A DNA stretch of 56,711 nt from the NCBI GenBank assembly GCA_035640475.1, contig DASQWC010000207.1:1-56711 (forward strand), in the 5' to 3' direction. The DNA comes from DASQWC01 sp035640475. Lineage in GTDB: Bacteria; Actinomycetota; JAICYB01. This document shows positions 24,380 through 34,400 of the stretch, one piece after another. Numbering within the stretch: position 1 is the first letter of the stretch; the number at the start of each line of letters is the position of its first letter. The position numbers were made by a program, and so were the translations under genes. The notes beneath the pieces were generated by a model that searched no databases, was not told the DNA's origin, and worked only from the letters and a program-made list of their open reading frames with translations.

Positions 24380-25493
24380 GGTGCTGGATGTCGGTCGTCC
24401 CTTCGACGATCACGTAGTAGCGAGAGTCGCGGAGCAGACGCTCGATCGGGAACTCGCCTCCGACGTACGCGTATCCGCCGAACGTCCGCATCGATTCGCT
24501 GGCCGCACGCACGGCCGTCTCCGACGCGACGAGCTTCGCGACGGCGACCTCCTTCGGCGTCTCCTTGCCGGCCTCCCAGAGACCCGACGCCCAGTACACG
24601 GTGACGCGCGCCGATTCCACCTCGGCGGCGATCTGCGCAATGCGGAACGCGACGGCCTGGAAGCCGCCGATCTCGCGGCCGAACGCGTGCCGCTGTTTCG
24701 CGTACTCGACGGAGACGTCCACCGCACGCTGCGCCGTGCCGATCGCTCCCCCGGCGACGATCAAGCGGCCCCCATTGAGCGTGCGGCCGGCCCGGCTGAA
24801 GCCGCCCGTCGGCTCGCCGATCAGCGCGTCGTTCGGCACTTCCACTTGGTCGACGACGACCTCACCAACTTCAGATGAGCGGTGTCCGAGGGTCGTCAAC
24901 GGACGGACGGCGTCGGCCGGGAGCCGGTCGCGGTCGAGGATGAAGTTGGCAATCCCTTCGTGACCGAGCTCGCGATCCGTGTAGCAGGTAAAGATGAAAA
25001 AGTCGGCCGACGGCGCGCACGTGATGAACATCTTGCGGCCGTTGAGAATCCAGCTGCCGTTCTTGCGTTCGGCCGTCGAGCGAATGCCTTTGACGTCCGA
25101 ACCGGCCTCCGGCTCGGTGAGCGCGAATGCTCCCATCCACTCGCCGGCCGTCACCTTCGGAATGTACGTCTGCTGTTGCTGCTCCGAGCCGAATTCGTAG
25201 ATCGGGTACGAGCCGATGTTTCCGGGCACGCTGAGCGCCGAGCTGATACCGGCGCACCGGTAGCTCGTCGCCTCCCTCCAGAGCACTTCGGCAGTGATGC
25301 CTGTGCCCTGTCCGCCGAGTGAGTCGGGATAGCGCATCCCGATGAAACCGGCTTGACCGGCTTTGCTGTAGAGCTCGCGAGGAAACGTCGCCGTCGCTTC
25401 TGCTTCCTCGACGAGCGGTGAGATCTCGCGCTCGGCAAAGGACTCGGCCGACTCCTTGAGCGCTTGCAGCTCTTCCGGCAGCTCGAAGGACAT
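24342..25493 (-). CDS. Acyl-CoA dehydrogenase
   Basis: A 383-residue flavoprotein that oxidises acyl-CoA thioesters to enoyl-CoA and passes electrons to ETF. FAD and substrate motifs are ALTEPEAGSDVKGIRS, WILNGRKMFITCA and MRTFGGYAYVGGEFPIERL. The catalytic Glu lies in VIVEGTTDIQ near residue 364. This family commonly serves fatty acid or branched-chain breakdown. ATG 25493 was chosen because a -10-like TAAGAT lies 8 nt upstream on the minus strand; an in-frame GTG at 25499 is the alternative. Confidence 0.92.
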   Translation of the reverse strand: MSFELPEELQALKESAESFAEREISPLVEEAEATATFPRELYSKAGQAGFIGMRYPDSLGGQGTGITAEVLWREATSYRCAGISSALSVPGNIGSYPIYEFGSEQQQQTYIPKVTAGEWMGAFALTEPEAGSDVKGIRSTAERKNGSWILNGRKMFITCAPSADFFIFTCYTDRELGHEGIANFILDRDRLPADAVRPLTTLGHRSSEVGEVVVDQVEVPNDALIGEPTGGFSRAGRTLNGGRLIVAGGAIGTAQRAVDVSVEYAKQRHAFGREIGGFQAVAFRIAQIAAEVESARVTVYWASGLWEAGKETPKEVAVAKLVASETAVRAASESMRTFGGYAYVGGEFPIERLLRDSRYYVIVEGTTDIQHLILSRQLGLRPN

Positions 25494-25512
25494 GGGCACT
25501 CATCTTACGCAG

Positions 25513-25518
25513 TACGCT
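25513..25518 (+). promoter_or_regulatory. -10 element (TACGCT)
   Basis: TACGCT ends 11 nt before ATG 25530 of the first Get3-like ATPase gene. It lies beside the minus-strand TAAGAT of the acyl-CoA dehydrogenase gene. Confidence 0.45.
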
Positions 25519-25529
25519 GCAAGCTTCTA

Positions 25530-26459
25530 ATGAGCACGCTCGTCGAGCAGCTGTTCCGTCGCCGCGCGTTGTGGGTCACCGGAAAAGGCGGCGTCGGAAA
25601 GTCGTCCATCGCCGCGGCACTCGCGTATCTCTCCGCGAAGCGCGGCTTGCGTACGCTGCTCATCGACGTCGAGGCACGAGGCGATGCGGCGCGCTTCCTC
25701 GACGCCGGGCCACCCCGGTATGAGGCGCGCGAAGCGCAACCGAACCTCTTTCACCTCGCGTTGCATCCGGAGGAGGTCCTCGACGAGTACCTGCAGATCG
25801 CGTTGCGAGTGCCGCGCATCCGTCGGGTCGGTCCGATCAAACGCATCTTCGACTTCATCGCGACCGGCGCTCCCGGGGTGAAGGAAGTGCTCATCTCGGG
25901 CAAGGTCGGCTTCGAGGAGCGAGCCACGGCGGGCGGACGTCCGCGCTGGGATCTGATCGTCGTCGACGCGGCGCCGGCCGGACAGGTGCTCTCGCACCTT
26001 CGGGGGCCGCGCACGATTCAAGAGATGGTCGGCGTCGGCATGATTCGCAATCAGACGGCGTGGGTGCGTGAGATCGTCGAGGATCCGAACAAAACGGGTG
26101 TCGTCATCGTCTCACTGGCCGAGGAGATGCCCGTTCAGGAAACCTCGGAGCTCCTCGATCACATGCCGAAGGAAGTCCAAACCCCCGTGCTCGCGATCGT
26201 CGCGAACCGAGTCGTCACTGCGTGCAGTGATCGTGAAGCGATCGACGCGCTCGCGAAGCATCGTGACGCGCTCGGCGACGCCGGACCCGCCCTGGACGCA
26301 GCACTCTTGTGCGCAGCGCTCGCGGACGAACAGGCCCCGCATCTGGAGCGGCTGCGATCCCTCGGCCCCCCGGCGGCCGAGATCCCGCTGGTGGGTTGGG
26401 AGCACCACGACCTGAACGCGACAACGCAGCTCGCATCGGCGCTGGAGGCGGCGACGTGA
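25530..26459 (+). CDS. ArsA/Get3-like ATPase, first of a pair
   Basis: A 309-residue P-loop ATPase of the SIMIBI class. The deviant Walker A is VTGKGGVGKSSIAAAL (~19-33), switch regions include LLIDVEARGDAARF, and Walker B is LIVVDAAPAGQVLS. It lacks the metal-binding cysteines of arsenite-pump ArsA. It resembles Rv3679 of Mycobacterium, half of a Get3-like pair (BagA/BagB). Such proteins are proposed to handle membrane or envelope proteins or metabolites; the cargo here is unknown. It overlaps the second ATPase gene by 4 nt (GTGA), implying coupled expression and probably a heterodimer. Confidence 0.88.
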   Translation: MSTLVEQLFRRRALWVTGKGGVGKSSIAAALAYLSAKRGLRTLLIDVEARGDAARFLDAGPPRYEAREAQPNLFHLALHPEEVLDEYLQIALRVPRIRRVGPIKRIFDFIATGAPGVKEVLISGKVGFEERATAGGRPRWDLIVVDAAPAGQVLSHLRGPRTIQEMVGVGMIRNQTAWVREIVEDPNKTGVVIVSLAEEMPVQETSELLDHMPKEVQTPVLAIVANRVVTACSDREAIDALAKHRDALGDAGPALDAALLCAALADEQAPHLERLRSLGPPAAEIPLVGWEHHDLNATTQLASALEAAT

Positions 26460-27625
26460 CGCTGCGCGAAGCCCTCCAGGGCAAACAGATCGTCGTCGTG
26501 TGCGGCGCGGGCGGCGTCGGCAAGACGACGACGTCGGCCGCCATCGCTTTGGACGCGGCAAATGACCGGAAGGCGATCGTCGTCACGATCGACCCGGCCC
26601 GGCGGCTCGGTTCGGCGCTCGGACTGGACCGCGGGCTCGGACACAAAGAGCGCCGCGTCGACGTGCAGAACGGGCACAAGGGGTCGCTGTACGCGGCGAT
26701 GCTCGACATGAAGACCGCGTGGGACGACCTCATCGACCGGTACTCGCCGACGCGCGCACAGGCTCAGCACATCAAGGAGAACCGGATCTACCGCGGCGTC
26801 TCAGAGCAATTCATCGGCTCACAGGGCTACATGGCGATGGAGCGTCTAGCCGACCTCTACGAGCGGGACGACTACGACTTGATCGTGATCGACACACCGC
26901 CGACACGAAGCGCGCTCGATTTCCTCGATGCACCGAAGCGCATGACGGATTTCATCGGAGGGAACTTGCTGCGCTGGATGGCCAAGCCCTATGCGGCCGC
27001 CGGGAAGATCGGTATGCGGGCGTTCAGCTTCACCGCCTCGCCGTTCCTCAAGATCGCCGACCGAGTCCTCGGCTCCCAAGTGCTCGAAGACCTCTCATCG
27101 CTCGTCCTCGATTTCCAGAACCTCTACGAGGGGTTCAAGGAGCGAGCGGATCAGGTGCTCGAGCTCCTCAGCTCAGAGCACACAGCCTTCGTCGTCGTGA
27201 CCACTCTCGAGGGCCCGCCGTTGGACGAGGCCGGGTTCTTCATCGACCGGCTGAACGACGAACAGCTGCCGCTGGCCGGTGTAGTCGCCAACAAGGTCGT
27301 CCCGCTCCAGCTCGGCAATGCCGACGTATCGACAGTCGATCGCCTCGATGCGGGACGGCTCGCCGAAGCGACTGGTCTGGGAGCCGAGCGGACGAGCGGC
27401 GCGCTCGACGATCTGAGAAGCGCTATCGCAACATTCGGCACCCTCGCGCGCCGCGACGAGCGGAGCCTCGCCGAGCTCAACAAACGCGCGCACGCCGCGG
27501 TCGCCCACGTGCCGTTGCTCACGCACGACGTCCACGACCTCGACGGGCTCGATGAGCTGGGGCGCTACGTGCTCGGGCCGTCCGGCGATCGGGACGGTGC
27601 CGGTTCGGCCTCGACGCGCGGGTAG
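26456..27625 (+). CDS. ArsA/Get3-like ATPase, second of a pair
   Basis: A 389-residue partner ATPase (Rv3680-like). Walker A is VVCGAGGVGKTTTSAA (~13-28), followed by IDPARRLGSALGL and Walker B YDLIVIDTPPTRSALDFLD. A helical middle (~165-250, KPYAAAGKIGMRAFS) forms the region that in Get3 makes the hydrophobic substrate groove. It starts at GTG 26456 inside the stop of the first ATPase gene. The last 61 nt overlap the end of a convergent membrane-protein gene. Confidence 0.88.
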   Translation: MTLREALQGKQIVVVCGAGGVGKTTTSAAIALDAANDRKAIVVTIDPARRLGSALGLDRGLGHKERRVDVQNGHKGSLYAAMLDMKTAWDDLIDRYSPTRAQAQHIKENRIYRGVSEQFIGSQGYMAMERLADLYERDDYDLIVIDTPPTRSALDFLDAPKRMTDFIGGNLLRWMAKPYAAAGKIGMRAFSFTASPFLKIADRVLGSQVLEDLSSLVLDFQNLYEGFKERADQVLELLSSEHTAFVVVTTLEGPPLDEAGFFIDRLNDEQLPLAGVVANKVVPLQLGNADVSTVDRLDAGRLAEATGLGAERTSGALDDLRSAIATFGTLARRDERSLAELNKRAHAAVAHVPLLTHDVHDLDGLDELGRYVLGPSGDRDGAGSASTRG

Positions 27626-28002
27626 AGCCGGAAGTACAGCAGGCAGTACAGCAGCTCGAAGACGGCAAAGCCGATTCCCTTGCCGCCGGAGATCTCGTCG
27701 CGCGAGACGCCGGCGATCGTGACCATGGCGGTCACGAGCGGGACGACCAAGAGCACGACGAGCATGCTGCGTGTGCGCTGGGGCTGAGCAGCCGCCAGCG
27801 CGTAGGCGAGCCCGATGGCGAGCATCACACCGCCGTAGAGCCTTGCGACCCCGCCGGACAGCGCGATCCCTTCGATCCCGAGCACTCGCTCGAGCATCGA
27901 CGTCCACACGACGCCCCAGACGCCGATGACCACGGAGATCGCCGCGCCGGCGAGCAGCAACAGCCGGAAGGAACCTGCCGTCGAACGGCGCCGTCTGCTC
28001 AC
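27565..28002 (-). CDS. Four-helix membrane protein, unknown function
   Basis: A 145-residue integral membrane protein with about four hydrophobic helices (LLLLAGAAISVVIGVWGVVW, GGVMLAIGLAYALAA, MLVVLLVVPLVTAMVTIAG, GFAVFELLYCLLYF). It has a basic N-terminus and a Pro/Ser-rich tail. The layout is like DUF4345-type small membrane proteins, but I cannot confirm a family. It starts at GTG 28002 and lies downstream of the VWA gene's opposite end; its 3' end overlaps the second Get3-like gene in antisense by 61 nt. Confidence 0.7.
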   Translation of the reverse strand: MSRRRRSTAGSFRLLLLAGAAISVVIGVWGVVWTSMLERVLGIEGIALSGGVARLYGGVMLAIGLAYALAAAQPQRTRSMLVVLLVVPLVTAMVTIAGVSRDEISGGKGIGFAVFELLYCLLYFRLYPRVEAEPAPSRSPDGPST

Positions 28003-28027
28003 CCGGACAGTATCGCGGGCGCGGCGG

Positions 28028-30106
28028 TCAGGCGCCGCGAACCATCGCGCGCTTGCTCTCGAGGAAGTCGAGCAGCACGTACTCTCCGAGGTGCTCGGGT
28101 GAGGTGAAGAACGCGCGTCCGCGGTTCAGAGCGGTCATGCGCTCGATGAACCGCATCAGGTACGGCGAGCGATCCAGCATGAACGTGTTGATGACGATGC
28201 CGTCCTTCGAGCAGCGCGCCACTTCCTTGAGCGTCTCCTCGAAGGTTTGTGGGATCGGGGGCCAGTTGAAGAGCACCTCACCGTTGGGCAGCAGGTGCGC
28301 GGTCGGCTCGCCGTCGGTGACCATCAGAATCTGACGGCTCGCGCCGCGGTGGCGCCCGAGGAGCCGGCGAGCGAGCAGCAGAGCGTGCTGCATATTCGTG
28401 CCGTATACCTCTTCCCAGCCGAGATTCGGAAGCTCTTCGGGCTGGATGCGGCGCGCGTAGTCGGAGAAGCCGACGAGGAACAAGCGGTCGCGCGGGAACT
28501 GCGTCGAGATGAGCGCGTGCAGCGCCAGAGCGACCTTCTTCGCAGCCACCCAGTTGCCGCGCATCGGCATCGACAGCGAGAGGTCGATGAGCAGCGCCGT
28601 CGCGGCCTGGACCTTGCGCTCCGTGCGCTCGACCATGAAGTCGTCGGGCGTGATCTTCACGGGCGTCCCCGTTCCCTGGCGCCGGACGGCCTCGAACACC
28701 GTCTCCTTGACCTCGATATGGAAAGGATCGCCGAACTCGTAGTTCTTGAGCTCACCGGTGATGTCACCGCCGCGGCCGATGTCGGGTTGGTCGTGCTCGC
28801 CGGCCAGCGCCGCGCGCAGCCGTTGGTACACCTTGCCGAGCGCCTGCTTACCGATCCGTCGCACGCCGTGAGGCGTGAGGTCGAGGCGTCCGGCTTTGCG
28901 TTCGACATAGCCGGCCTCCTCGAGCATCTTCTCGATCTCCCGCAGGCGCCGTACGTCGCGCGCAGCCTCGTCACCGAGAAGATTCGCGACGCGCTCGAGG
29001 TCGACCTCGTTGAGATCCGACGGCCGCCCAACACCGCGCATGTATCGCTCGAGATCCTCCGATTCCTGCATGCGCTCCATCACCTGCATGGCTTGGAGCA
29101 TGTCGAGCGGCTCATCGCCGCCGAACGGATACGACTGGTCCCAGAAGTCGCCGGGGATCGCTTGGCGGAGCATGTTGGCGAGCTCGCTCATTTGGTATGC
29201 GAGATCGGCATCTTGCATGAGCGATCCGACGAGCTCCTCGAGACGCTGGCGCATCTCGGGTGACATCGACGCCATCATCGCCTGCGCCATCGCGATGCGG
29301 CGCGCGAGCGTTTCGAGCAGCTCCTCGAGGTTCTTCGGGTTCTCAGGGAAAAAATCGCCGTAGGAATTCATGAAACCTTCGAAGTCGTAGTCCTCGCCGG
29401 CGTTGTGCTTGCGCACCATGTCGTTCAGCTCGGAGAGCATGTCCTTCATCCGCTGGAGCTCCTCCGGCGACATGTTCTGGAGCGCCTGCTCGGCCCCCTT
29501 GAAGTACTGCTGCAGCATCTGCTGGCGGAGCTTGTCGGTGAGGTCGTTGAACTTCGCTTCGGCTTCCGGGGACAAGAAGTCGTAGCTCTGCAATCCCTTG
29601 AGCGCGTCCGCCGGACGACCCTCGAGGTTGTCGATGTAGTCGAGGCGCGGATTCAGGCGGGAACCGAAGGGCGGCTGTGCGAACTCGCGCTCGAGGGCCG
29701 AGAGCGGATCCTCATCGGGCAGTGCATCCAGATCGGGCGCCTGCTCGCCCTCGGGTGTCGTGCCGCGCGCCGAGTCCTGCTTGCGCAGGTCTATGCGGTC
29801 GCTGACTTCGTGACGCTCGAGCTCGCGGATCTCGCGGAGGTCCTCCTCGATCTGCTGAACGACCGAGTCCATGTCGTAGCGGCGCATGGATTCGCGGCGA
29901 AGATTGCGCAGGCGTTCGGCGAGTGACTGGAGGCCCGTAATCCGCCGTCCCTCCAGGGAGAATCCTCGCTGCAGCATGCGGCGCAGCGCCTGGCCGAGAT
30001 CTCCGAACTCCAACAGGTCGTCGGAGAGGCCTTCGAGCACCTCGTCGGGCTCGGCCCACGGGTCCTGTGTCCCATCCCAGCGCGAGTATCGGTACTTCGG
30101 GCTCAC
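28028..30106 (-). CDS. VWA-domain protein, partner type of MoxR ATPases
   Basis: A 692-residue protein. The N-terminal ~480 residues are long, charged and helical (RKHNAGEDYDFEGFMNSY, MMASMSPEMRQRLEELVGSL). The C-terminal ~190 residues are a von Willebrand A domain with the metal-ion site DLSLSM (~510) and later VTDGEPT. Such proteins pair with MoxR-family AAA+ ATPases as chaperone-like complexes (Rv0959-type). A matching MoxR gene lies at 38352-39746, separated by a polysaccharide block. The GTG start at 30106 has TATCGT 7 nt upstream, again a leaderless layout. Confidence 0.88.
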   Translation of the reverse strand: MSPKYRYSRWDGTQDPWAEPDEVLEGLSDDLLEFGDLGQALRRMLQRGFSLEGRRITGLQSLAERLRNLRRESMRRYDMDSVVQQIEEDLREIRELERHEVSDRIDLRKQDSARGTTPEGEQAPDLDALPDEDPLSALEREFAQPPFGSRLNPRLDYIDNLEGRPADALKGLQSYDFLSPEAEAKFNDLTDKLRQQMLQQYFKGAEQALQNMSPEELQRMKDMLSELNDMVRKHNAGEDYDFEGFMNSYGDFFPENPKNLEELLETLARRIAMAQAMMASMSPEMRQRLEELVGSLMQDADLAYQMSELANMLRQAIPGDFWDQSYPFGGDEPLDMLQAMQVMERMQESEDLERYMRGVGRPSDLNEVDLERVANLLGDEAARDVRRLREIEKMLEEAGYVERKAGRLDLTPHGVRRIGKQALGKVYQRLRAALAGEHDQPDIGRGGDITGELKNYEFGDPFHIEVKETVFEAVRRQGTGTPVKITPDDFMVERTERKVQAATALLIDLSLSMPMRGNWVAAKKVALALHALISTQFPRDRLFLVGFSDYARRIQPEELPNLGWEEVYGTNMQHALLLARRLLGRHRGASRQILMVTDGEPTAHLLPNGEVLFNWPPIPQTFEETLKEVARCSKDGIVINTFMLDRSPYLMRFIERMTALNRGRAFFTSPEHLGEYVLLDFLESKRAMVRGA

Positions 30107-30180
30107 GCGAGAAACGATACCCCCTTCCGAACGATCGACCAGTTAGACGGGCGTTAACGTTAGCTTCACGAGCACGTGGG

Positions 30181-30186
30181 TACTCT
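30181..30186 (+). promoter_or_regulatory. -10 element (TACTCT)
   Basis: TACTCT ends 8 nt before ATG 30195 of the acyltransferase gene. Confidence 0.5.
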
Positions 30187-30194
30187 CCCTCTCA

Positions 30195-31424
30195 ATGTCC
30201 GCCCCGCCCCTCCAACGAATTCACAAAGTCACGCGCGCCGAGCACTCGGCTCCCGCGCACTTCCCGGCACTGGACGGCGTTCGCGGCATCGCCATCCTCG
30301 CCGTCGTCGGGTTTCACATCGCCGTCGTCGCGAGCGCCCAGGCTCCGTGGGCGTATCGGGCGTCGCCGCCGGTGGCGTCCTGGCCGATCTTCGCCGGTTC
30401 GCTCGGCGTCGACGTCTTCTTCGTGCTGTCCGGCCTGCTCGTCTACCGAAGCTGGCAGTCGCTGCGCGCGCGATACAGATCGGAGGGACTGCGATCGGTC
30501 GTCGAGTTCGCACGACGGCGCGGCCGCCGGATCCTGCCTCCCTACTGGTTCGCGCTGCTCATTCTCATTCCGTGGAGAGCTCCGCACTGGCTCGAGAGTC
30601 TCGACGGCTGCCGAAACATCGGGATGTTCGCGTCCCTGAACCAGTTCCTCGACACCAAGCTTCCCGGCGAGCTGAGCACGGTCACCTGGAGTCTGACGAC
30701 GGAGACGCACTTCTATCTCGCACTGCCGATACTCGCGCTGGCAATGGCACGGTTCGGCTGGCGTGTCGTGTTGCCCGCGCTCATCGTGACCACGCTCGTG
30801 TGGCGCGCCGCCGCCGGCGGCACGGGAGCCGAGGCGGAATGGATCTTCGGCCGCGCCGACCAGTTCGTCGCCGGGATTGCCGCATCGTCATTGATTGCGG
30901 ATTTCCAATCAGGACGGCGTTCCGCCCTGCTCCGATGGCTCACCGGCCGGCGCGCCGGGCTCGTCCTCGTCGCATCGCTCGCGGGTCTGGTCGTGGCTCA
31001 CGGATCAATGCGGCTCCTTCCCAAGCCCCTCGTGTTCACGACGGTCCTACATCCGCTCGCGGGACTCCTCGTCGCCGGGTTGCTCGTCCGGATCGTGTGC
31101 ACGGGGAAGATGCGCGTCTTGCACAACGGCGTTCTGGGATCGCTCGGCCTGATCAGCTACAGCCTGTACCTCTGGCATTGGCCGCTCCTCGCCGAGGCTG
31201 TTGCGCGCTGGGGCACTTCCGCCCCCGTGATCGCCGGCGCGCTCGCGGCCGGACTCACCGCGAGCGTTGCTTCGTACTGGCTCCTCGAGCGTCCGTTCGT
31301 CGGCGCCGGGGCGGCGCGCGCCGATCAGCCCGAGCCCGGGACGACCGAGGCGACGATCGCAAACTCGCCCTGGTCGGCTCCGGCTGCGGTCGTTGCGGTC
31401 GCTCCGCTGGGGAACAACACGTAG
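30195..31424 (+). CDS. Acyltransferase 3 family membrane protein (OafA-like)
   Basis: A 409-residue integral membrane acyltransferase with about ten helices. The family signatures are FPALDGVRGIAILAVVGFHI at the N-terminus, LGVDVFFVLSGLLVYRSW and the periplasmic-side Arg/Glu-rich loops. It has no C-terminal SGNH domain. OafA-type proteins add acetyl or succinyl groups to surface polysaccharides, lipids or antibiotics. The glycosyltransferase and O-antigen ligase-like genes that follow suggest a polysaccharide acceptor (inference). The last 100 nt overlap the end of the convergent glycosyltransferase gene. Confidence 0.9.
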   Translation: MSAPPLQRIHKVTRAEHSAPAHFPALDGVRGIAILAVVGFHIAVVASAQAPWAYRASPPVASWPIFAGSLGVDVFFVLSGLLVYRSWQSLRARYRSEGLRSVVEFARRRGRRILPPYWFALLILIPWRAPHWLESLDGCRNIGMFASLNQFLDTKLPGELSTVTWSLTTETHFYLALPILALAMARFGWRVVLPALIVTTLVWRAAAGGTGAEAEWIFGRADQFVAGIAASSLIADFQSGRRSALLRWLTGRRAGLVLVASLAGLVVAHGSMRLLPKPLVFTTVLHPLAGLLVAGLLVRIVCTGKMRVLHNGVLGSLGLISYSLYLWHWPLLAEAVARWGTSAPVIAGALAAGLTASVASYWLLERPFVGAGAARADQPEPGTTEATIANSPWSAPAAVVAVAPLGNNT

Positions 31425-34400
31425 GCCTGGGCAAATCCCATCGAGCGACACAGGTCGAGCAACGCTTCCGGACGATTCGCCGTCGGGGCCGGTGTGGTCC
31501 GCGCGGCCCAATCGGCCTCGGCCTCGGATTCCGTGACGAGCACTCCCCCGGAATCGAGCTTGCTCCTCGAAAGCTCCAAGAAACGCCGGAGGTCGTCCAC
31601 CGACAGGTGATCGATCACCTTCACGGTCAGGATCCCGGCGAGGGATCGATCGCCCAATCGCTCCATGCCGTCGAGGACGGCCGTGATGTGGCCGGCCGCT
31701 CCGAGTGCGAATGCATCGATGCCCTGCTCACGCAGAGCGACGATGAGATCTTCGGCCTCGCGTCCGACTGTCAGCACACGCGCGCCCGGTCCGAACAGGC
31801 CGGCGTACGCACGCACGCGCGAGGGACGGCCGAACGACTCTCCGGCCTCCAGGCGCTCTCGAAGCGATCGGACCTCCGCCTCCAGCGCGCGCGACGCTTG
31901 GGTCTGGGCGCGCAGCCGTCTTTCGAGGTCTTGGACACCTTCGAGCAACGACGACTGCACGCGCTCCTGGTGCTCGATGTAGTGGCGTGCGACTCGAAGA
32001 ACGAGTTTGCGGATGACCCGGCTCACGAACCCGTAGGAGGTCGGTGACTCGACGTCCGGGCCCGTGGTCAGCTCCTTGTCCGCGGACCGAACGGCCGTCC
32101 ACGGCCGTTCGGGCCGCTGCCGGGCGAGCACGATCTCCTCGGGCTCGGGGATGTGCTTCAGTCGCTCGATGATGAACGGCGCGCGAGCGAGCGGAGCGTG
32201 CAGTCGCGCGATGTCGCCGGCCGCACGCTCCGCTCGCTCGCGCGCCCCCTGCGGATCGTCGACGATTCGGCGCATCATCTCCGCCGCGGCGTCGACGTCA
32301 GGTTCTGCCCAGCGGCCGTCCGTCGGGTACGGATCGCACCCGGCAGGAATCGGAACGAGCTCATAGGGGACGAGCCAGCTGTTGAAGTCGTCCATGAACT
32401 CGAGATTTCCCGAGTACGCAGTCGCGACGACCGGCTTGCCCAGCGCCATCGCTTCCGCGAGGGTCAGGCCGAAGCCTTCGGCCCGGTGAAGCGAGACGTA
32501 GGCATCGCACGCTGCGACCAACGCGGCGTGATCGCCCGCGGCCATGTAGCCGTCCATGATGTGCACGTCGGCGCGCTGCGCCGCGGCACGACGCACCCGA
32601 TCGAGCTCCTCCGGATGGGCGTCACCACGAACGCTCTTGATGACGAGCTGCGGACCGCTTCCGGCGGCAAAAGCGCGCGTGAACGCGTCGACGACGGCGA
32701 GCGGGTTCTTCCGCTCGAACACACTGTCGAAGTCGAAGCAGAACAGGAAGACGAAGCCCTCCGGCAGTCCGAGCGCGGCTCGCGCCGTCTTCGCCGGTAC
32801 CGGGGCGATGATCGGTGGCTGGAAGACGAAGACTGGTTTCGTCGTCCGCTCGCGAACCGCCCTCGCTGTGTGCTCGCTCGACACCCAGATCTCGTCGAGG
32901 CGATCGGCGGAGGCCGCCATCCACTCCGGGAACCGATCGACCTCCCATTGCCACACGCCGATTGTCCGCCGCCCGGCAAAGAACGCATCGCCGACTTCCT
33001 CAACGAACCCACCAAGGGCATCCGCGTTCACGCACACGATGTTCGTTTGGTGTGTGACCTCTCCGGCTCGGCCGTCCAGCGCCGTCGATTGCTGCCTGCT
33101 CGACGTCTTGTCGAAGGGAACGATCGCGTTCGGCACCTCGGCGGCATCGAGCGCCGCCGTCAGAAGCCTCGAGACTTCACCGACACCGCTCTCGGCCCGG
33201 ACGTATCCCGCAACATTCACACCCGGGACGTGTAGCTCATGACGCTTGTGCGTTTCGAGCGCAACGAGCTCCGCCTCGACATTCGGCTCGAACCGCGCGA
33301 GCGTCCGGGCCCAGTCCATGTAGAAGCGCGCGTCGGGGCCTTCGAGGTCTCGGAACGACGCACGGAGGTCGGCGCGCTCGTCCCACAGCGCGCGCAGGTA
33401 TCGGGTGACACGGTGCGCGGCAGCCGGCGCGCGGAGCCAATCCTCATACGCACGCGCACCGCGAGCGTCGAACGGATCCGGGGGCGGCGGACCCTTCCCG
33501 GCTTCGGCCGCGAGGAGCTCGCGGCGATACAGGCGGCGCGCGTACCGATCGAGCGGCAGGCCGCGGGCGCTGCGCGCGAAGCCGTACGGCAGCTTTGAAT
33601 ACGCACGATGTCCGTTCAGCAATAGCTGCTCGGCGTAGCGGGCACACAGCTCGGCTAGAACGGGCTGCTCACCGAGCCATGTGCGGGGCGGATCGGACTC
33701 GAAGCGCGAGAGCACGTCCGGCTGCTCCGGATCGAAACCGGAGTAGTGGAAGAACCGCAGAGGCTCCCCGTTGGACTCGACGACCGATCCGGCTCTCGTG
33801 AGATTCCGCATCGGGAGATTCCAATACGCGACGTTCCAGCCGTCGCCGCGCAGGATGTGCACGTTGAAGTAGCTCGGCGCCAGATCAACCCAGCGCTGGT
33901 CGACGAACATCGCGGCGTCCTTTGCGATGAGTGCGTCGCGCTTCAAGCGCTCCGCCCACCAGTCGAGGAAGGTGCGGGCGGAACGTCCGACGGCGATGAA
34001 CCCGAGGTTGTAGGCACCGGAGCCGAGGATCGTCAGCTCCTCAGCGGCACCGCCTTCGTCGAGCGGAAGCGGCGCCGTCGAGTGCGGCGTGACGACGATC
34101 CCGTGCTGCGAAGCCAGATCCCAGACGCCGTCGATGTGCGCGAAGATCTCGATGTCGGGGTCGAGGTAGACCGCCGACGACGCTCCGGCGTCGATCAGGT
34201 GGCGCAGCAGCCACGGCTTGATCGCCGTTGCCAGCTCGAGCAGGTCGTAGATCGCCGCCATTCTGTGGAGCTCGCGGCGATCGACTCCGACGTCGGATGG
34301 TTGCAACACGTCGAACGGCTCACTCCGAGCCGCCTCGATCGTTTCCGCGTCGGCATCGACAACGAGCACGCACAGACGGACGTCGGGGTGATGGCGGGCG

